Assembly: GCA_020438355.1 (NCBI GenBank)
Contig: JAGQUT010000015.1
Coordinates: 1-49,776, forward strand
Origin: Solirubrobacterales bacterium
Lineage (GTDB): Bacteria; Actinomycetota; Thermoleophilia; Solirubrobacterales; 70-9
Direction of reading: 5' to 3'
DNA: 49,776 nucleotides
In this document: piece after piece, positions 7,501 to 15,410 of the stretch
Numbering within the stretch: the stretch's first letter is position 1
Layout of the letters: each line of letters starts with the position of its first letter
Notes under the pieces: model-generated
Told to the model about the DNA's origin: nothing
The model's input: the letters and a program-made list of their open reading frames with translations, nothing else
The model's database searches: none
Program-made: the position numbers and the translations under genes

Positions 7501-7910
7501 TTGCCACCAATGACAAGCGTCATTCCCGCGCCCAAAGCCAGAAATGGCGCCAAGGGCAGAGTCGTCTGGGAGGGCGGCAGGCGCTTGCCGAGCGACATCA
7601 GCACCCCGGCCAGACCGGCCAGCCCCAGGCCGACGGCGAGGGCCAGCCAGACCGACTCCTCCAGATAGAGGCCGATCACGGCGACCAGCTTCACGTCCCC
7701 CATGCCCATTCCTTCGGGTCGGATCATTGAAGCCAGGAGGAACGGAGCGGCCGCAAGGGCACCGGACAGGACGGCTTCGACTGCCCGATGTTCGTTCACG
7801 GCCAGACCCAGCCCGGCGGCTCCTGCCAGAGCGACCAGCCAGTTCGGGATTACCCGGCTTCGAAGGTCGGTCACGGATGCGACCGCGAGGGTGACGGCGA
7901 GGATGATCAC
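7488..7910 (-). CDS. A24-family prepilin peptidase (CpaA/TadV-like)
   Basis: Integral-membrane aspartic protease of 140 residues that cleaves the leader of type IV/Tad prepilins. Both catalytic aspartates are present: SVTDLRSRVIPNWL near the N-terminus and GMGMGDVKL near the middle (GxGD motif). The rest is hydrophobic with about five or six membrane segments. Its size fits the short CpaA/TadV type that lacks the methyltransferase domain of PilD. The start is GTG at 7910. No secretion ATPase or Tad core genes are nearby; the only candidate substrate in the window is the prepilin-like protein at 14120-15019. Confidence 0.88.
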   Translation of the reverse strand: MIILAVTLAVASVTDLRSRVIPNWLVALAGAAGLGLAVNEHRAVEAVLSGALAAAPFLLASMIRPEGMGMGDVKLVAVIGLYLEESVWLALAVGLGLAGLAGVLMSLGKRLPPSQTTLPLAPFLALGAGMTLVIGGNSLQ

Positions 7911-7973
7911 GCTCCCAGCCTCCCGTCGAAATCCTCAACAGTGGCTCGACACCCGTAAAACCTCTGCAACAAG

Positions 7974-7997
7974 AAAGGCCGGCAAACGCCGGCCTTT
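7974..7997. terminator. rho-independent terminator, probably for rpoD
   Basis: AAAGGCCGGC (7974-7983) and GCCGGCCTTT (7988-7997) form a perfect 10-bp stem with loop AAAC. On the minus strand it is followed by a T-rich stretch (CTTTCTTGTTG). It lies after the rpoD stop and after the structured element at 8011-8130, so the element would be transcribed as the 3' part of the rpoD message. Confidence 0.8.
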
Positions 7998-8010
7998 CAG
8001 CAATACATAC

Positions 8011-8130
8011 GGGGCCTCCAGGGCCGCGCTGGCGAGGATTTCCGCTGAAATGCCCGGTGATAGTGCTCTGGCACTTGAGCCGGGTATTTCAGCGGTACTG
8101 ACGAAGCCAGCGTCGCCCGGGTGGCCTCAG
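8011..8130 (-). ncRNA. structured element, copy 1 (3' of rpoD)
   Basis: About 120 bases immediately after the rpoD stop. In plus coordinates a 16-bp stem pairs 8042-8057 with 8080-8095 (one G-U). It is capped by an apical hairpin GTGC-TCTG-GCAC (8063-8074) flanked by GAT and TTGAG. Outside it, CGCTGG (8027-8032) pairs with CCAGCG (8107-8112), leaving an internal loop with CGAGGA on one side and TGACGAAG on the other. An outer GGCC/GGCC pairing lies at 8013-8016/8123-8126. The same architecture and loop sequences occur at 16872-16990 with different but complementary stems. The strand is assumed from the flanking genes; the hairpin could be read either way. No known family was recognised. Confidence 0.6.
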
Positions 8131-8131
8131 A

Positions 8132-9235
8132 TCAGGTTGCTTCGCGGAGCTTCTGTGCCTCTTGGAGCGACTGAAGCTTCTTCAGCGACTGGTTCTCGAT
8201 CTGACGGATCCGCTCACGGGTCACATTGAAGGTACGCCCGACCTCGTCAAGGGTGCGGGGATGCTCGCCGCCGAGTCCGTAACGGAGCTCGAGTACGCGG
8301 CGCTCGCGGTAGGAGAGGTTCTCCAGCGATTCCTTCAGCGCTTCCTTGGTCAGCAGGTCAGCCGCACGATCAAACGGAGACTCGGCCTTCTCGTCGGCGA
8401 TGAACTGGCCGAACTCGGACTCCTCTTCGTCACCGACCGGCTTCTCGAGCGAGACCGGGGACTGGGCGGAGCGCTTGATCGAGTCGACTTCCTCGGGATC
8501 GATGCCGGTTACTTCAGCAATCTCCTCCGGGGTGGGTTCACGGCCGAGCTCGGTCACGAGCTTGCGCTCGGCACGACCGATCTTGTTCAGCTTCTCGACA
8601 ACGTGGACCGGGATACGAATCGTCCGGGCCTTGTCGGCCAGCGCACGGGCGATCGCCTGACGGATCCACCACGTCGCGTAGGTCGAAAACTTGAATCCCT
8701 TGCGGTAATCGAACTTCTCGGCCGCACGGACGAGCCCGAGGGTGCCTTCCTGGATCAGGTCGAGGAACGGCAGGCCCTGGTTGCGGTAGTTCTTCGCGAT
8801 CGACACGACGAGGCGGAGGTTCGACTCGACCATCTTCTGCTTCGCATCGAGGTCGCCGCGTTCGATCCGCTTGGCGAGATCGACTTCTTCCTGGGCGGTC
8901 AGCAGGCGTACCTTGCCGATGTCCTTGAGGAAGAGCTGCAGCGAGTCGGTTGTCATGTCCGGCTTGAGGTCGAGCGCCTCCTTCTTGCGCCGGCGGCCAC
9001 GACGGCCGTCGGACCGCTCGTTCTCGGCCGAAGCCTTCTGAGCCGGATCCACGTCTTCAACGAGCTCGATCCCCTGCTTCTCGATGTGACCGTAAAGGTC
9101 TTCGACGTCTGATTCGTCGAGATCGACCTCAGCCACGGCAGTGGCAACGTCACCGAAAGTGAGGACGCCGAGCTGCTGACCCCTTGTGACGAGGGTCTTT
9201 ACTTCTTCTAGTTCCTGGAGTTCGGCTACAAGCAT
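8132..9235 (-). CDS. rpoD: primary RNA polymerase sigma factor RpoD/SigA
   Basis: Housekeeping sigma-70 factor, 367 residues. It has a short region 1.1 and a basic linker ([12 protein letters not shown]), then region 1.2 ([20 protein letters not shown]). Region 2 is highly conserved ([60 protein letters not shown]). Region 3 ([20 protein letters not shown]) and region 4.2 ([20 protein letters not shown]) follow. ATG 9235 has an AGGGA ribosome site. A strong predicted promoter (TTGACT-17-TATTAT) lies about 170 bases upstream. The message would carry a 160-base leader and a 3' structured element before the terminator at 7974-7997. Confidence 0.97.
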   Translation of the reverse strand: MLVAELQELEEVKTLVTRGQQLGVLTFGDVATAVAEVDLDESDVEDLYGHIEKQGIELVEDVDPAQKASAENERSDGRRGRRRKKEALDLKPDMTTDSLQLFLKDIGKVRLLTAQEEVDLAKRIERGDLDAKQKMVESNLRLVVSIAKNYRNQGLPFLDLIQEGTLGLVRAAEKFDYRKGFKFSTYATWWIRQAIARALADKARTIRIPVHVVEKLNKIGRAERKLVTELGREPTPEEIAEVTGIDPEEVDSIKRSAQSPVSLEKPVGDEEESEFGQFIADEKAESPFDRAADLLTKEALKESLENLSYRERRVLELRYGLGGEHPRTLDEVGRTFNVTRERIRQIENQSLKKLQSLQEAQKLREAT

Positions 9236-9405
9236 CTTGTCCCTATCTGGTATTCCCTGAGGCGGCGTTCAAACCTGTCTACCCGAAAAATGAGGGTTCG
9301 AGTGACAGTCAAATTGCGAATCACTCGTCAAGATCCGCGTTACTCCTTGTAGTCCTGGAGCAGGAAAAGCCGCCGCCGTCTGTAAGTGGTCAAACGAGTG
9401 TCCGG

Positions 9406-9434
9406 ATAATAGCCGCTTCACTTAGTAAAGTCAA
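9406..9434 (-). promoter_or_regulatory. predicted rpoD promoter with overlapping palindrome
   Basis: On the minus strand TTGACT (9434-9429) and TATTAT (9411-9406) are separated by exactly 17 bases, a near-consensus housekeeping promoter reading toward rpoD. The imperfect palindrome TTCACTTAGTAAAGTCAA (9417-9434) covers the -35 box and part of the spacer, and resembles the hxlR site. A second inverted repeat, CGAGTGA/TCACTCG, lies in the leader at 9299-9305/9321-9327. Confidence 0.65.
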
Positions 9435-9484
9435 GGGGCTGCATTCCGGCTGCACTCCATACTCTAGGAACGCGGTCTGGCCTC

Positions 9485-10582
9485 ATGAGTTGCACCAACT
9501 GTGACGAAAATCATCCGGAGCATCCAAACGATGCGCCCATTCCCCTATCCGAGCAGTGGAAGCACCTCCACTGGCTTCAGGCCTTCTGGACCCGGTCCTG
9601 GCGGGAGAACATCACCGGCCTCTCGGGAATGGTCGCCTACAACCTCATGCTGGCGATCTTTCCGTTCGTCTTTCTGGTTCTCTTCATCTTCTCGAGGGTC
9701 CTTCAGATCGACGGCGTCGAGGCCGGCATAGTCGAGGATCTCCAGCGACTCTTCCCAAGTGCCGGGTCGGACACCCTGAATGACGTCACCTCGGCGATCC
9801 GCAACAACTCCGCCACCCTCGGAATCGCCGCCGTGATCGGCTCTTTGTGGATCGGCGCTTCCTTCTGGGGAGCAATGGACACGGCCTTCTGCCGGATCTA
9901 CCACGTCCAGTGCCGCGGCTGGTGGGAACAGAAGCGGTTTTCCCTTGGGATGCTGCTGGTCGTGACGATCTTCCTGCTGGGCAGCGTTCTTCTGCCAGCC
10001 CTGGAAGGCGCGCTGATCCGGCAGACCGACAACCTGCCGTTCGGGCTGAACGAGGTCCAGAACCTTGACAGCGCGGTCGTACTGGCGATCACCATCGCTC
10101 TCAACTTCACGGTCGCCGCGGTGATCTACTGGGCGGTGCCGAAGGGCCACATGAAGTGGCGCGCGGTCTGGCCGGGAGCCATGTTCACCACCTTCGTGGC
10201 GTTGGTCGCAAACTGGCTCTTCCCGATCTACCTGACCAACGTCTCCACCCTCAACCGCTTCGGATCGACGATCGGTTTCATCCTGATCGCCCTGTTCTGG
10301 TTCTACCTGGTCGCCCTGACCATGCTCGCCGGGGCTGTGATCAACTCGCTCAGGCACGAGTACTACGACACGGGGCGCCTCCCCTACGGGATCCTCAGCC
10401 GCGCCCAGCTTCTGGCCAGGCTTCAGGAGGAAGAGGAGAAGGCTTCCTATGCCGGCATGGCTGAGCCATACCGGTCCCTGATGCTCGGCAAGCCCTGGCC
10501 AAAAGAGGAAGCCTCACCCGAAGAACCGGGGGATGACGCCGAGACCAAGGTGATCCCGCTGCGACGGCGCAACAAGCAGTAG
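9485..10582 (+). CDS. YihY/BrkB-family inner membrane protein
   Basis: 365-residue polytopic membrane protein of the YihY (formerly misnamed RNase BN) family, function unknown. A soluble N-terminus with two CxxC-like cysteines (MSCTNCDENH) precedes WRENITGLSGMVAYNLMLAI, the conserved family start. Six hydrophobic segments follow, including GSLWIGASFWGAMDTAFCRI and FGSTIGFILIALFWFYLVAL. The C-terminal about 75 residues are a charged cytoplasmic tail. It is divergent from rpoD across 249 bases, and the next gene starts three bases after its stop, so the two probably form an operon. Confidence 0.9.
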   Translation: MSCTNCDENHPEHPNDAPIPLSEQWKHLHWLQAFWTRSWRENITGLSGMVAYNLMLAIFPFVFLVLFIFSRVLQIDGVEAGIVEDLQRLFPSAGSDTLNDVTSAIRNNSATLGIAAVIGSLWIGASFWGAMDTAFCRIYHVQCRGWWEQKRFSLGMLLVVTIFLLGSVLLPALEGALIRQTDNLPFGLNEVQNLDSAVVLAITIALNFTVAAVIYWAVPKGHMKWRAVWPGAMFTTFVALVANWLFPIYLTNVSTLNRFGSTIGFILIALFWFYLVALTMLAGAVINSLRHEYYDTGRLPYGILSRAQLLARLQEEEEKASYAGMAEPYRSLMLGKPWPKEEASPEEPGDDAETKVIPLRRRNKQ

Positions 10583-10585
10583 CCG

Positions 10586-11191
10586 ATGAGCGTGCGAATC
10601 GAGCTGATGCCGGATCCCGTCCGGCGCGGACTGGCCAGTCACGGCGGCATCACCTGCGAGCAGGAAGCCCTGATCACGGTTGACCGGGAAACCCTGGCCG
10701 GCATCTGGACCCCCTCCACCCTCGAACTGCTGGCCCGGTTCTACTGGCGATACATCGAACGACGCACGTTCGGGCTGATCCGCGTGAAGTACACCGGGGA
10801 GGCCCAGACCGTGGCCCTCTTCGGCAGGCTTCCCCTGCTTCGATTCCGGCCGCCGGAGTTTGTGACGGGTGGCGAGCAGGCCTCGGTCAAATGGCCGATC
10901 GACCGCGGACTTCTGGTCGCGAAAGACGGCGAAGGTCAGGGGTTCCTCCGGATCTCGGTGCTGCGCAGTGAAGAGCACGATCCCGAGTGTCCGACGATCC
11001 GCGTCTCCTCGACTGTCTCGAACTTCTACCCGTGGATAAGGGGTACCGGACGTTTCGCCCGTCTCGGGACCTGGCTCTATTCGCAGACCCAGTTGCGGGT
11101 CCACATCGCGGTCACCAGGGGATTCCTCGCCTCACTGGAGGACCTGCCGGATGAAGTGATCCGGCGAGGCGTCACTCCGGGCTCGGCCTAG
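10586..11191 (+). CDS. conserved hypothetical protein, 201 residues
   Basis: Not recognised. It is a soluble, mixed alpha/beta-looking protein without signal peptide or membrane segments. Visible features are FYWRYIERRTFGLIRVKYTG and WPIDRGLLVAKDGEGQGFLR, suggestive of a beta-rich fold in which a central part recurs as an amphipathic strand series. ATG 10586 lies 3 bases after the yihY-like stop, pointing to co-expression. Its stop shares a CTAG with the convergent SDR gene (4-base overlap). Confidence 0.75.
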   Translation: MSVRIELMPDPVRRGLASHGGITCEQEALITVDRETLAGIWTPSTLELLARFYWRYIERRTFGLIRVKYTGEAQTVALFGRLPLLRFRPPEFVTGGEQASVKWPIDRGLLVAKDGEGQGFLRISVLRSEEHDPECPTIRVSSTVSNFYPWIRGTGRFARLGTWLYSQTQLRVHIAVTRGFLASLEDLPDEVIRRGVTPGSA

Positions 11192-12111
11192 GCCTCCGCG
11201 GCCATCATCGCCGCCGCCTTTTTCATCGTCTCCCGCAGCGGCGCGGGGTCGACCCCCAGCAGTTCCATCCCGCCAGGTTCGGTGACGATGGTCTCGGTCG
11301 AAAGCCCCTCCACCAATGGCTTTGCCACCCCTACGTCAACTGGCGTCACGAGGCCCAGCCAGAGCGCGGAGAGCTTCGGGGTCAGCAGTGGCACTCCAAG
11401 CCGAAGCGGCGGTCGCTTGCCAAGCGCATGAGCCATCTCGTCCATCATCCCGCCGTAAGTGGTCACGTCCGGGCCTCCGATCTGGATCTCCCGGCTTCCT
11501 TCCAGTTCGAGCGCCCGGGCCAGGCACTCGATCACGTCGTCGATTCCGATCGGCTGGGTTTTCGTGTCGGTCCAGCGGGGGGTGATCATCATCGGCAGTC
11601 GCCGGACCAGGTAGTAGATGGTGCGGAAAGATTCGCTTCCGGACCCGACCACCACCGCGGCTCGAAGGTAGGTCAGGTCAACACCGGTCGAGGCGAGGGC
11701 GGTGGCTGTCTCGTGTCTCGACTGCAGGTGGCGCGAGCCCCCCTCGCCCAGTCCTCCCAGATAGATGATTCGCTCGACTCCGACCTCTGCCGCAGCCTCG
11801 GCGAAGTTGCGAGCCGCTTCGAGGTCCGTCTCGGCGAAGTCGCCGTCTGCTCCGCGGCCCATCGAGTGGACCAGGTAATAGGCAACCCGGACTCCAGATA
11901 GGGGCCATCGCAGGGAGTCGCGGTCGAGTACGTCACCGCGCACGACCTCGCATCCCGCCGATTCCAGGTCGGTGGCCTTGGCGGGGTTGCGGGCGAGGCA
12001 CCTCGTGGGTATTCCGGCGCCGGTCAGTCTTTCGGCCAGCAGGCGGCCGATATACCCGGTGGAACCGGCTATGAGGACCGGATCAGCCGTAGAGCCCGCC
12101 TGTGACTTCAC
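11188..12111 (-). CDS. NAD(P)-binding NmrA/atypical SDR-family protein
   Basis: 307-residue Rossmann-fold protein. The dinucleotide-binding motif VLIAGSTGYIGRLLAERL lies at the N-terminus, followed by PTRCLARNPAKATDLESAGC, which selects the cofactor ribose (an Arg after strand 2 favours NADP). VAYYLVHSMGRGADGDFAET and IIYLGGLGEGG are the family core; the classical YxxxK pair is not obvious, so this is an atypical SDR. Relatives are annotated as nucleotide-sugar-epimerase-like or NAD(P)H-binding proteins of unknown substrate. The start at 12111 overlaps the glpX end by 29 bases, implying coupling with glpX. Confidence 0.85.
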   Translation of the reverse strand: MKSQAGSTADPVLIAGSTGYIGRLLAERLTGAGIPTRCLARNPAKATDLESAGCEVVRGDVLDRDSLRWPLSGVRVAYYLVHSMGRGADGDFAETDLEAARNFAEAAAEVGVERIIYLGGLGEGGSRHLQSRHETATALASTGVDLTYLRAAVVVGSGSESFRTIYYLVRRLPMMITPRWTDTKTQPIGIDDVIECLARALELEGSREIQIGGPDVTTYGGMMDEMAHALGKRPPLRLGVPLLTPKLSALWLGLVTPVDVGVAKPLVEGLSTETIVTEPGGMELLGVDPAPLRETMKKAAAMMAAEA

Positions 12112-13096
12112 GGAGCTTGGCCCGGTCGTGGCGGGCCCCTACCTTGCGGACGGTGCCCGAACGTGAACGCATGATCAGTGATTCGGTGGTCGCCCAGCCC
12201 TTGTGGCGCCTGACGCCGTCAAGCAGGTCTCCGTCGGTGACTCCGGTTGCAGCGAAGAAGACGTCATCCCCCGAGACCAGATCGTTTGCGGTCAGTACCC
12301 GGTCGAGGTCATAGCCGGCATCGATTGCCGCCTGCCGTTCCTCGTCGTTGCGGGGCCAGAGCTTGCCGATGATCTCGCCACCGAGGCACTTGATCGCCGA
12401 GGCGGCGAGAACGCCTTCGGGAGTCCCGCCGATGCCCCAGAGCAGGTCGATGCCCGTGTCCTCGGACACGGCCAGCAGGGCCGCCTGAACGTCACCATCG
12501 GTGATGAAGCGGATCGTGGCGCCGGCTTCGCGGATCTCCTTGACGGTCTCCTCGTGGCGGGGCCGGTCGAGAATGGTGAGGGTGACTTCTTCAGCTCCCC
12601 CGCCTTTGCGCTCGCCGATCTTGCGGATGACCTCGCCGATTGGCTCGTCGAAGCTGAGAAGGTCGGCGAATTCGGAAGCGCAGGCCATCTTTTCCATGTA
12701 CACGCAGGGACCGGGGTCAAACATCGTGCCCCGCTCGGACAGGGCGATCACGGCAAGGGCGCCACCGAAGCCGCGAGCGGTGAGCGTGGTGCCCTCGAGG
12801 GGGTCCACCGCGATGTCGACGACCGGCGGGCTGCCGTCGCCGATCTTCTCGCCGTTGTAGAGCATCGGCGCTTCGTCCTTCTCGCCTTCGCCGATGACGA
12901 CGAGGCCGTCCATCGGGACCGTGTCGAGCAGGATGCGCATCGCGTCAACCGCGGCGCCGTCAGCTGCGTTCTTGTCTCCCCTACCAATCCACCGGGAGGC
13001 GGCCAGGGCCGCCGACTCGGTGACGCGAACCAGCTCCAGAGCGAGGTTGCGGTCGGGCTTTGATCCGGATCGAACGTCCTGCGAAATAACACCCAT
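12083..13096 (-). CDS. glpX: class II fructose-1,6-bisphosphatase GlpX
   Basis: Lithium-sensitive, metal-dependent phosphatase of gluconeogenesis that converts fructose-1,6-bisphosphate to fructose-6-phosphate. Diagnostic motifs are SRWIGRGDKNAADGAAVDAM, VVIGEGEKDEAPMLYNGE (metal-binding acidic residues), DIAVDPLEGTTLTARG and LLWGIGGTPEGVLAASAIKC. The 337-residue length matches the family. MGVISQDVRSG at ATG 13096 is preferred over an upstream in-frame start because of the conserved start of the fold. It is the first gene of a two-gene unit with the SDR. Confidence 0.95.
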   Translation of the reverse strand: MGVISQDVRSGSKPDRNLALELVRVTESAALAASRWIGRGDKNAADGAAVDAMRILLDTVPMDGLVVIGEGEKDEAPMLYNGEKIGDGSPPVVDIAVDPLEGTTLTARGFGGALAVIALSERGTMFDPGPCVYMEKMACASEFADLLSFDEPIGEVIRKIGERKGGGAEEVTLTILDRPRHEETVKEIREAGATIRFITDGDVQAALLAVSEDTGIDLLWGIGGTPEGVLAASAIKCLGGEIIGKLWPRNDEERQAAIDAGYDLDRVLTANDLVSGDDVFFAATGVTDGDLLDGVRRHKGWATTESLIMRSRSGTVRKVGARHDRAKLREVTGGLYG

Positions 13097-13165
13097 GGGC
13101 GGGAGGCTACTGGCCTGAGGAAATTTCCGGAGACCCCTCGAAGGTGACTGCAACAAGTCCGGGAT

Positions 13166-14113
13166 ATGCTGCGGCGCATGGCGAGCAATCGATGGGGTCT
13201 GACCCTCCCCTTGCCCGGGGTCTCACTTGCCGATACCAAGCAGTTCGTACAGCTGGCGGAGGCCGAGGGATACACCGACCTCTGGACCGGCGAGACGGGC
13301 GGTCCCGACGGCTTCACTCCGCTTGCGTTGAGCGCGGCCTGGACCGAGAATGTCCGTCTGGGAACAGGGATTGTCGGCGTCTTCCAGCGCGGTCCCGCCT
13401 TGCTCGCCCAGCAGGCAGCCGCCCTGACCGACGCCTCTTCCGGCCGCTTTGCCCTGGGCATCGGCGCATCCTCGGACCGCATGGTCGAAGGCTGGAACCA
13501 GATCCCCTTCGTCAAGCCTCTCAGCAAGGTGGAGCAGACGGTCGACTTCCTGCGGGTCGCGCTTGCCGGCGAGCGCACTGACACCGGTTTCAAGCTGGAG
13601 ACCGCGCCGGCCTACGAAACGCCGATCATCCTCGCTGCGTTGCGAGGGAAGATGCTCGAGCTTGCGGTGAACAAGGCCGACGGCGCGTTCACGAACTTCC
13701 TGCCGCTAGGTGGACTGCCGAAGGTCACCCAGGGCATAGACGGCGCAGGGAACGACTTCGAACTGCTTTGCCGCTTTTTCTGCATTCCCGGGGAGAAGGA
13801 GCAGGTCGAGGGACTTGCCCGCTTCATGTTCTCCAGCTACATCACGGTCCCGGTCTACGCCAACTTCTTCCGCTGGCTCGGTTACGGGGATGAGATCGAG
13901 CCGATGGTGCAGGCATGGAACAACAAGGACCGCCAGGGTGCTGCCGCGGCGGCCCCGTGGGAGCTGATCGAGGACACATTCCTCCTCGGGTCACCAGAAC
14001 AGATCCGTGAGCGCCTCGACGCCTATGTCGACGGAGGGATCACCCTGCCGGTGATCACCACAATCACCACCCCGGACAATCACGCCGGCCTGATCAAGGC
14101 CCTGGCACCCTAG
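13166..14113 (+). CDS. LLM-class (F420-dependent type) oxidoreductase
   Basis: Luciferase-like TIM-barrel enzyme of 315 residues. WGLTLPLPGVSLADTKQFVQ, YTDLWTGETGGPDGFTPLAL, VRLGTGIVGVFQRGPALLAQ and GRFALGIGASSDRMVEGWN are typical of F420-using members of the family. The substrate is unknown. ATG 13166 and ATG 13178 are both possible starts and neither has a clear ribosome site. It is divergent from glpX by about 70 bases. Confidence 0.88.
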   Translation: MLRRMASNRWGLTLPLPGVSLADTKQFVQLAEAEGYTDLWTGETGGPDGFTPLALSAAWTENVRLGTGIVGVFQRGPALLAQQAAALTDASSGRFALGIGASSDRMVEGWNQIPFVKPLSKVEQTVDFLRVALAGERTDTGFKLETAPAYETPIILAALRGKMLELAVNKADGAFTNFLPLGGLPKVTQGIDGAGNDFELLCRFFCIPGEKEQVEGLARFMFSSYITVPVYANFFRWLGYGDEIEPMVQAWNNKDRQGAAAAAPWELIEDTFLLGSPEQIRERLDAYVDGGITLPVITTITTPDNHAGLIKALAP

Positions 14114-14119
14114 GCAGGG

Positions 14120-15019
14120 TCAGCCGGTCCCCTCCGATTCCGGATCCCGCCAGACCTGCTTCTCCCAGGGCGGTGTGACCGGCTCGAATCTGGCCGCTCT
14201 GGCCAAAGGTCCGCCCTTGACGGTCTCCAATGGAACCAGTCTGACGCTTCCGGCGGGGGTCCAGGCCGGGTATTCGTCGGTGCCGAGCTCCCCGTCCACG
14301 TTTCCGGCGTGGCTGCCTCCCGCAATCAGGTACCTGCCGGTGACCTCTCCCCATCCGCCGGGCTCGCGCAGGCCCGCAACCTCGGCGGCATCGGTCAAGA
14401 CTCCCCAGCCCATGTCGGACCCCCAGTTGGCCACCGATCGGCCATGGTTGTAGCCGGAGTGGGACGAAGCCCGCTGGCTCACATCTCCGTCCGGCCCCAC
14501 CCGGATCTGGATCGACTCCCAGTCATGCGGGTGGTAGCCCTTTTCCTCGAGCACGGGCACTCCACGGAGCGACGCACTCTCCGGGTAGTAGGCCCAGTAC
14601 TGAACGTAGGCCGCCCCGGATTTCCGGATCACCCGCGTGAACAGCGTCACCGGTTCGCCGGCCGTCGATTCGCCGACCCGGCCGCTGCCCGGACTCTCGG
14701 CACAGTAAGGAGACCGGCAGGTCCGGAAGTCGACCGGCAGGCCGAGCATGTCACTCCCATACATCAGGGTCGGCGTCCCGGCCCGGACCAGTTCGGCCAG
14801 TTCGGGACCATAGGCCGCCTCCAGGGAACCCTCTCCGGCGCAACTCCCGGAAAGCGAGGCGGCGCAGAGCAAGCTCCTCGAGATCGAGTGGGCAAGGGAG
14901 ACGGCAGGCACCCTCACTCCCGCGTAGGTCAGGGTGGCCATCAGTACCGCCATCAGGGTCAGCAGACCAACCCACTCGACCGTGGACTGACCCCGGGTGG
15001 AAGAGGCTCCTCGCTTCAT
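14120..15019 (-). CDS. prepilin-like secreted protein with HDWE/GSHA domain
   Basis: 299 residues, exact family unknown. The N-terminus MKRGASSTRGQSTVEWVGLL has a Tad-type class III prepilin signature (Gly before the cleavage site and Glu at +5), followed by a hydrophobic helix, so a prepilin peptidase could process it. The rest is extracytoplasmic. YVQYWAYYPES, HPHDWESIQIRV, SSHSGYNH and YLIAGGSHAGN are spaced as in Vps62-like or necrosis-inducing (NPP1)-like folds, where HDWE and GSHA are conserved. Cysteines occur at CAASLSGSC and CRSPYC. It is convergent with the LLM gene, with a 6-base gap. The domain assignment is by eye and uncertain; the prepilin-like start is clearer. Confidence 0.7.
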   Translation of the reverse strand: MKRGASSTRGQSTVEWVGLLTLMAVLMATLTYAGVRVPAVSLAHSISRSLLCAASLSGSCAGEGSLEAAYGPELAELVRAGTPTLMYGSDMLGLPVDFRTCRSPYCAESPGSGRVGESTAGEPVTLFTRVIRKSGAAYVQYWAYYPESASLRGVPVLEEKGYHPHDWESIQIRVGPDGDVSQRASSHSGYNHGRSVANWGSDMGWGVLTDAAEVAGLREPGGWGEVTGRYLIAGGSHAGNVDGELGTDEYPAWTPAGSVRLVPLETVKGGPLARAARFEPVTPPWEKQVWRDPESEGTG

Positions 15020-15121
15020 GCTCCGAGCTTTGCGACCGTCGGGTCACCGGTGTTGCGAGGTTCGCAACGATTGTGTGAATGAAGCAGCCAGACTTCCGCC
15101 GGTCGAAGGTAGAGTCAGGTC

Positions 15122-15403
15122 ATGGCTGACCGCAAACAGACATCCTCTCCCCTGCCGGCCGCCCAGAAGAAGGAGGTCCAGTGGAAGTTCTGGGTCTTTG
15201 GCATCGCGATCCTCCTGATGCTGATCGTCTTCCTCCAGAACTCACAGGAAGTCGCCTTCAAGTTCCTCTTCATCGTTGACACCTCGGCCCCGCTGGTCGT
15301 GTTGCTGCTGGTCGCGGCCGCGGTTGGCGCAGTAATCGGATACACGGCCCCGATACTCCGTCGGCACCGACACCAGACCCGCAAGGAATACGGCAAGAAC
15401 TGA
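15122..15403 (+). CDS. LapA-domain small membrane protein
   Basis: 93 residues with two membrane segments: FWVFGIAILLMLIVFLQNSQ and LVVLLLVAAAVGAVIGYTAP, the conserved LapA/DUF1049 pattern with an FLQN(S)QxVxxxF signature between helices. A basic C-terminal tail faces the cytoplasm. In Gram-negative bacteria LapA is linked to LPS assembly; in Gram-positives the role is unknown. It precedes the GNAT gene by 7 bases. Confidence 0.85.
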   Translation: MADRKQTSSPLPAAQKKEVQWKFWVFGIAILLMLIVFLQNSQEVAFKFLFIVDTSAPLVVLLLVAAAVGAVIGYTAPILRRHRHQTRKEYGKN

Positions 15404-15410
15404 AGTCGCT

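Noticed and set aside
8011-8130. Element as a simple intrinsic terminator
   Set aside because: There is no T-tract directly after the hairpin, a separate canonical terminator lies just downstream at 7974-7997, and conserved internal loops are not needed for termination.
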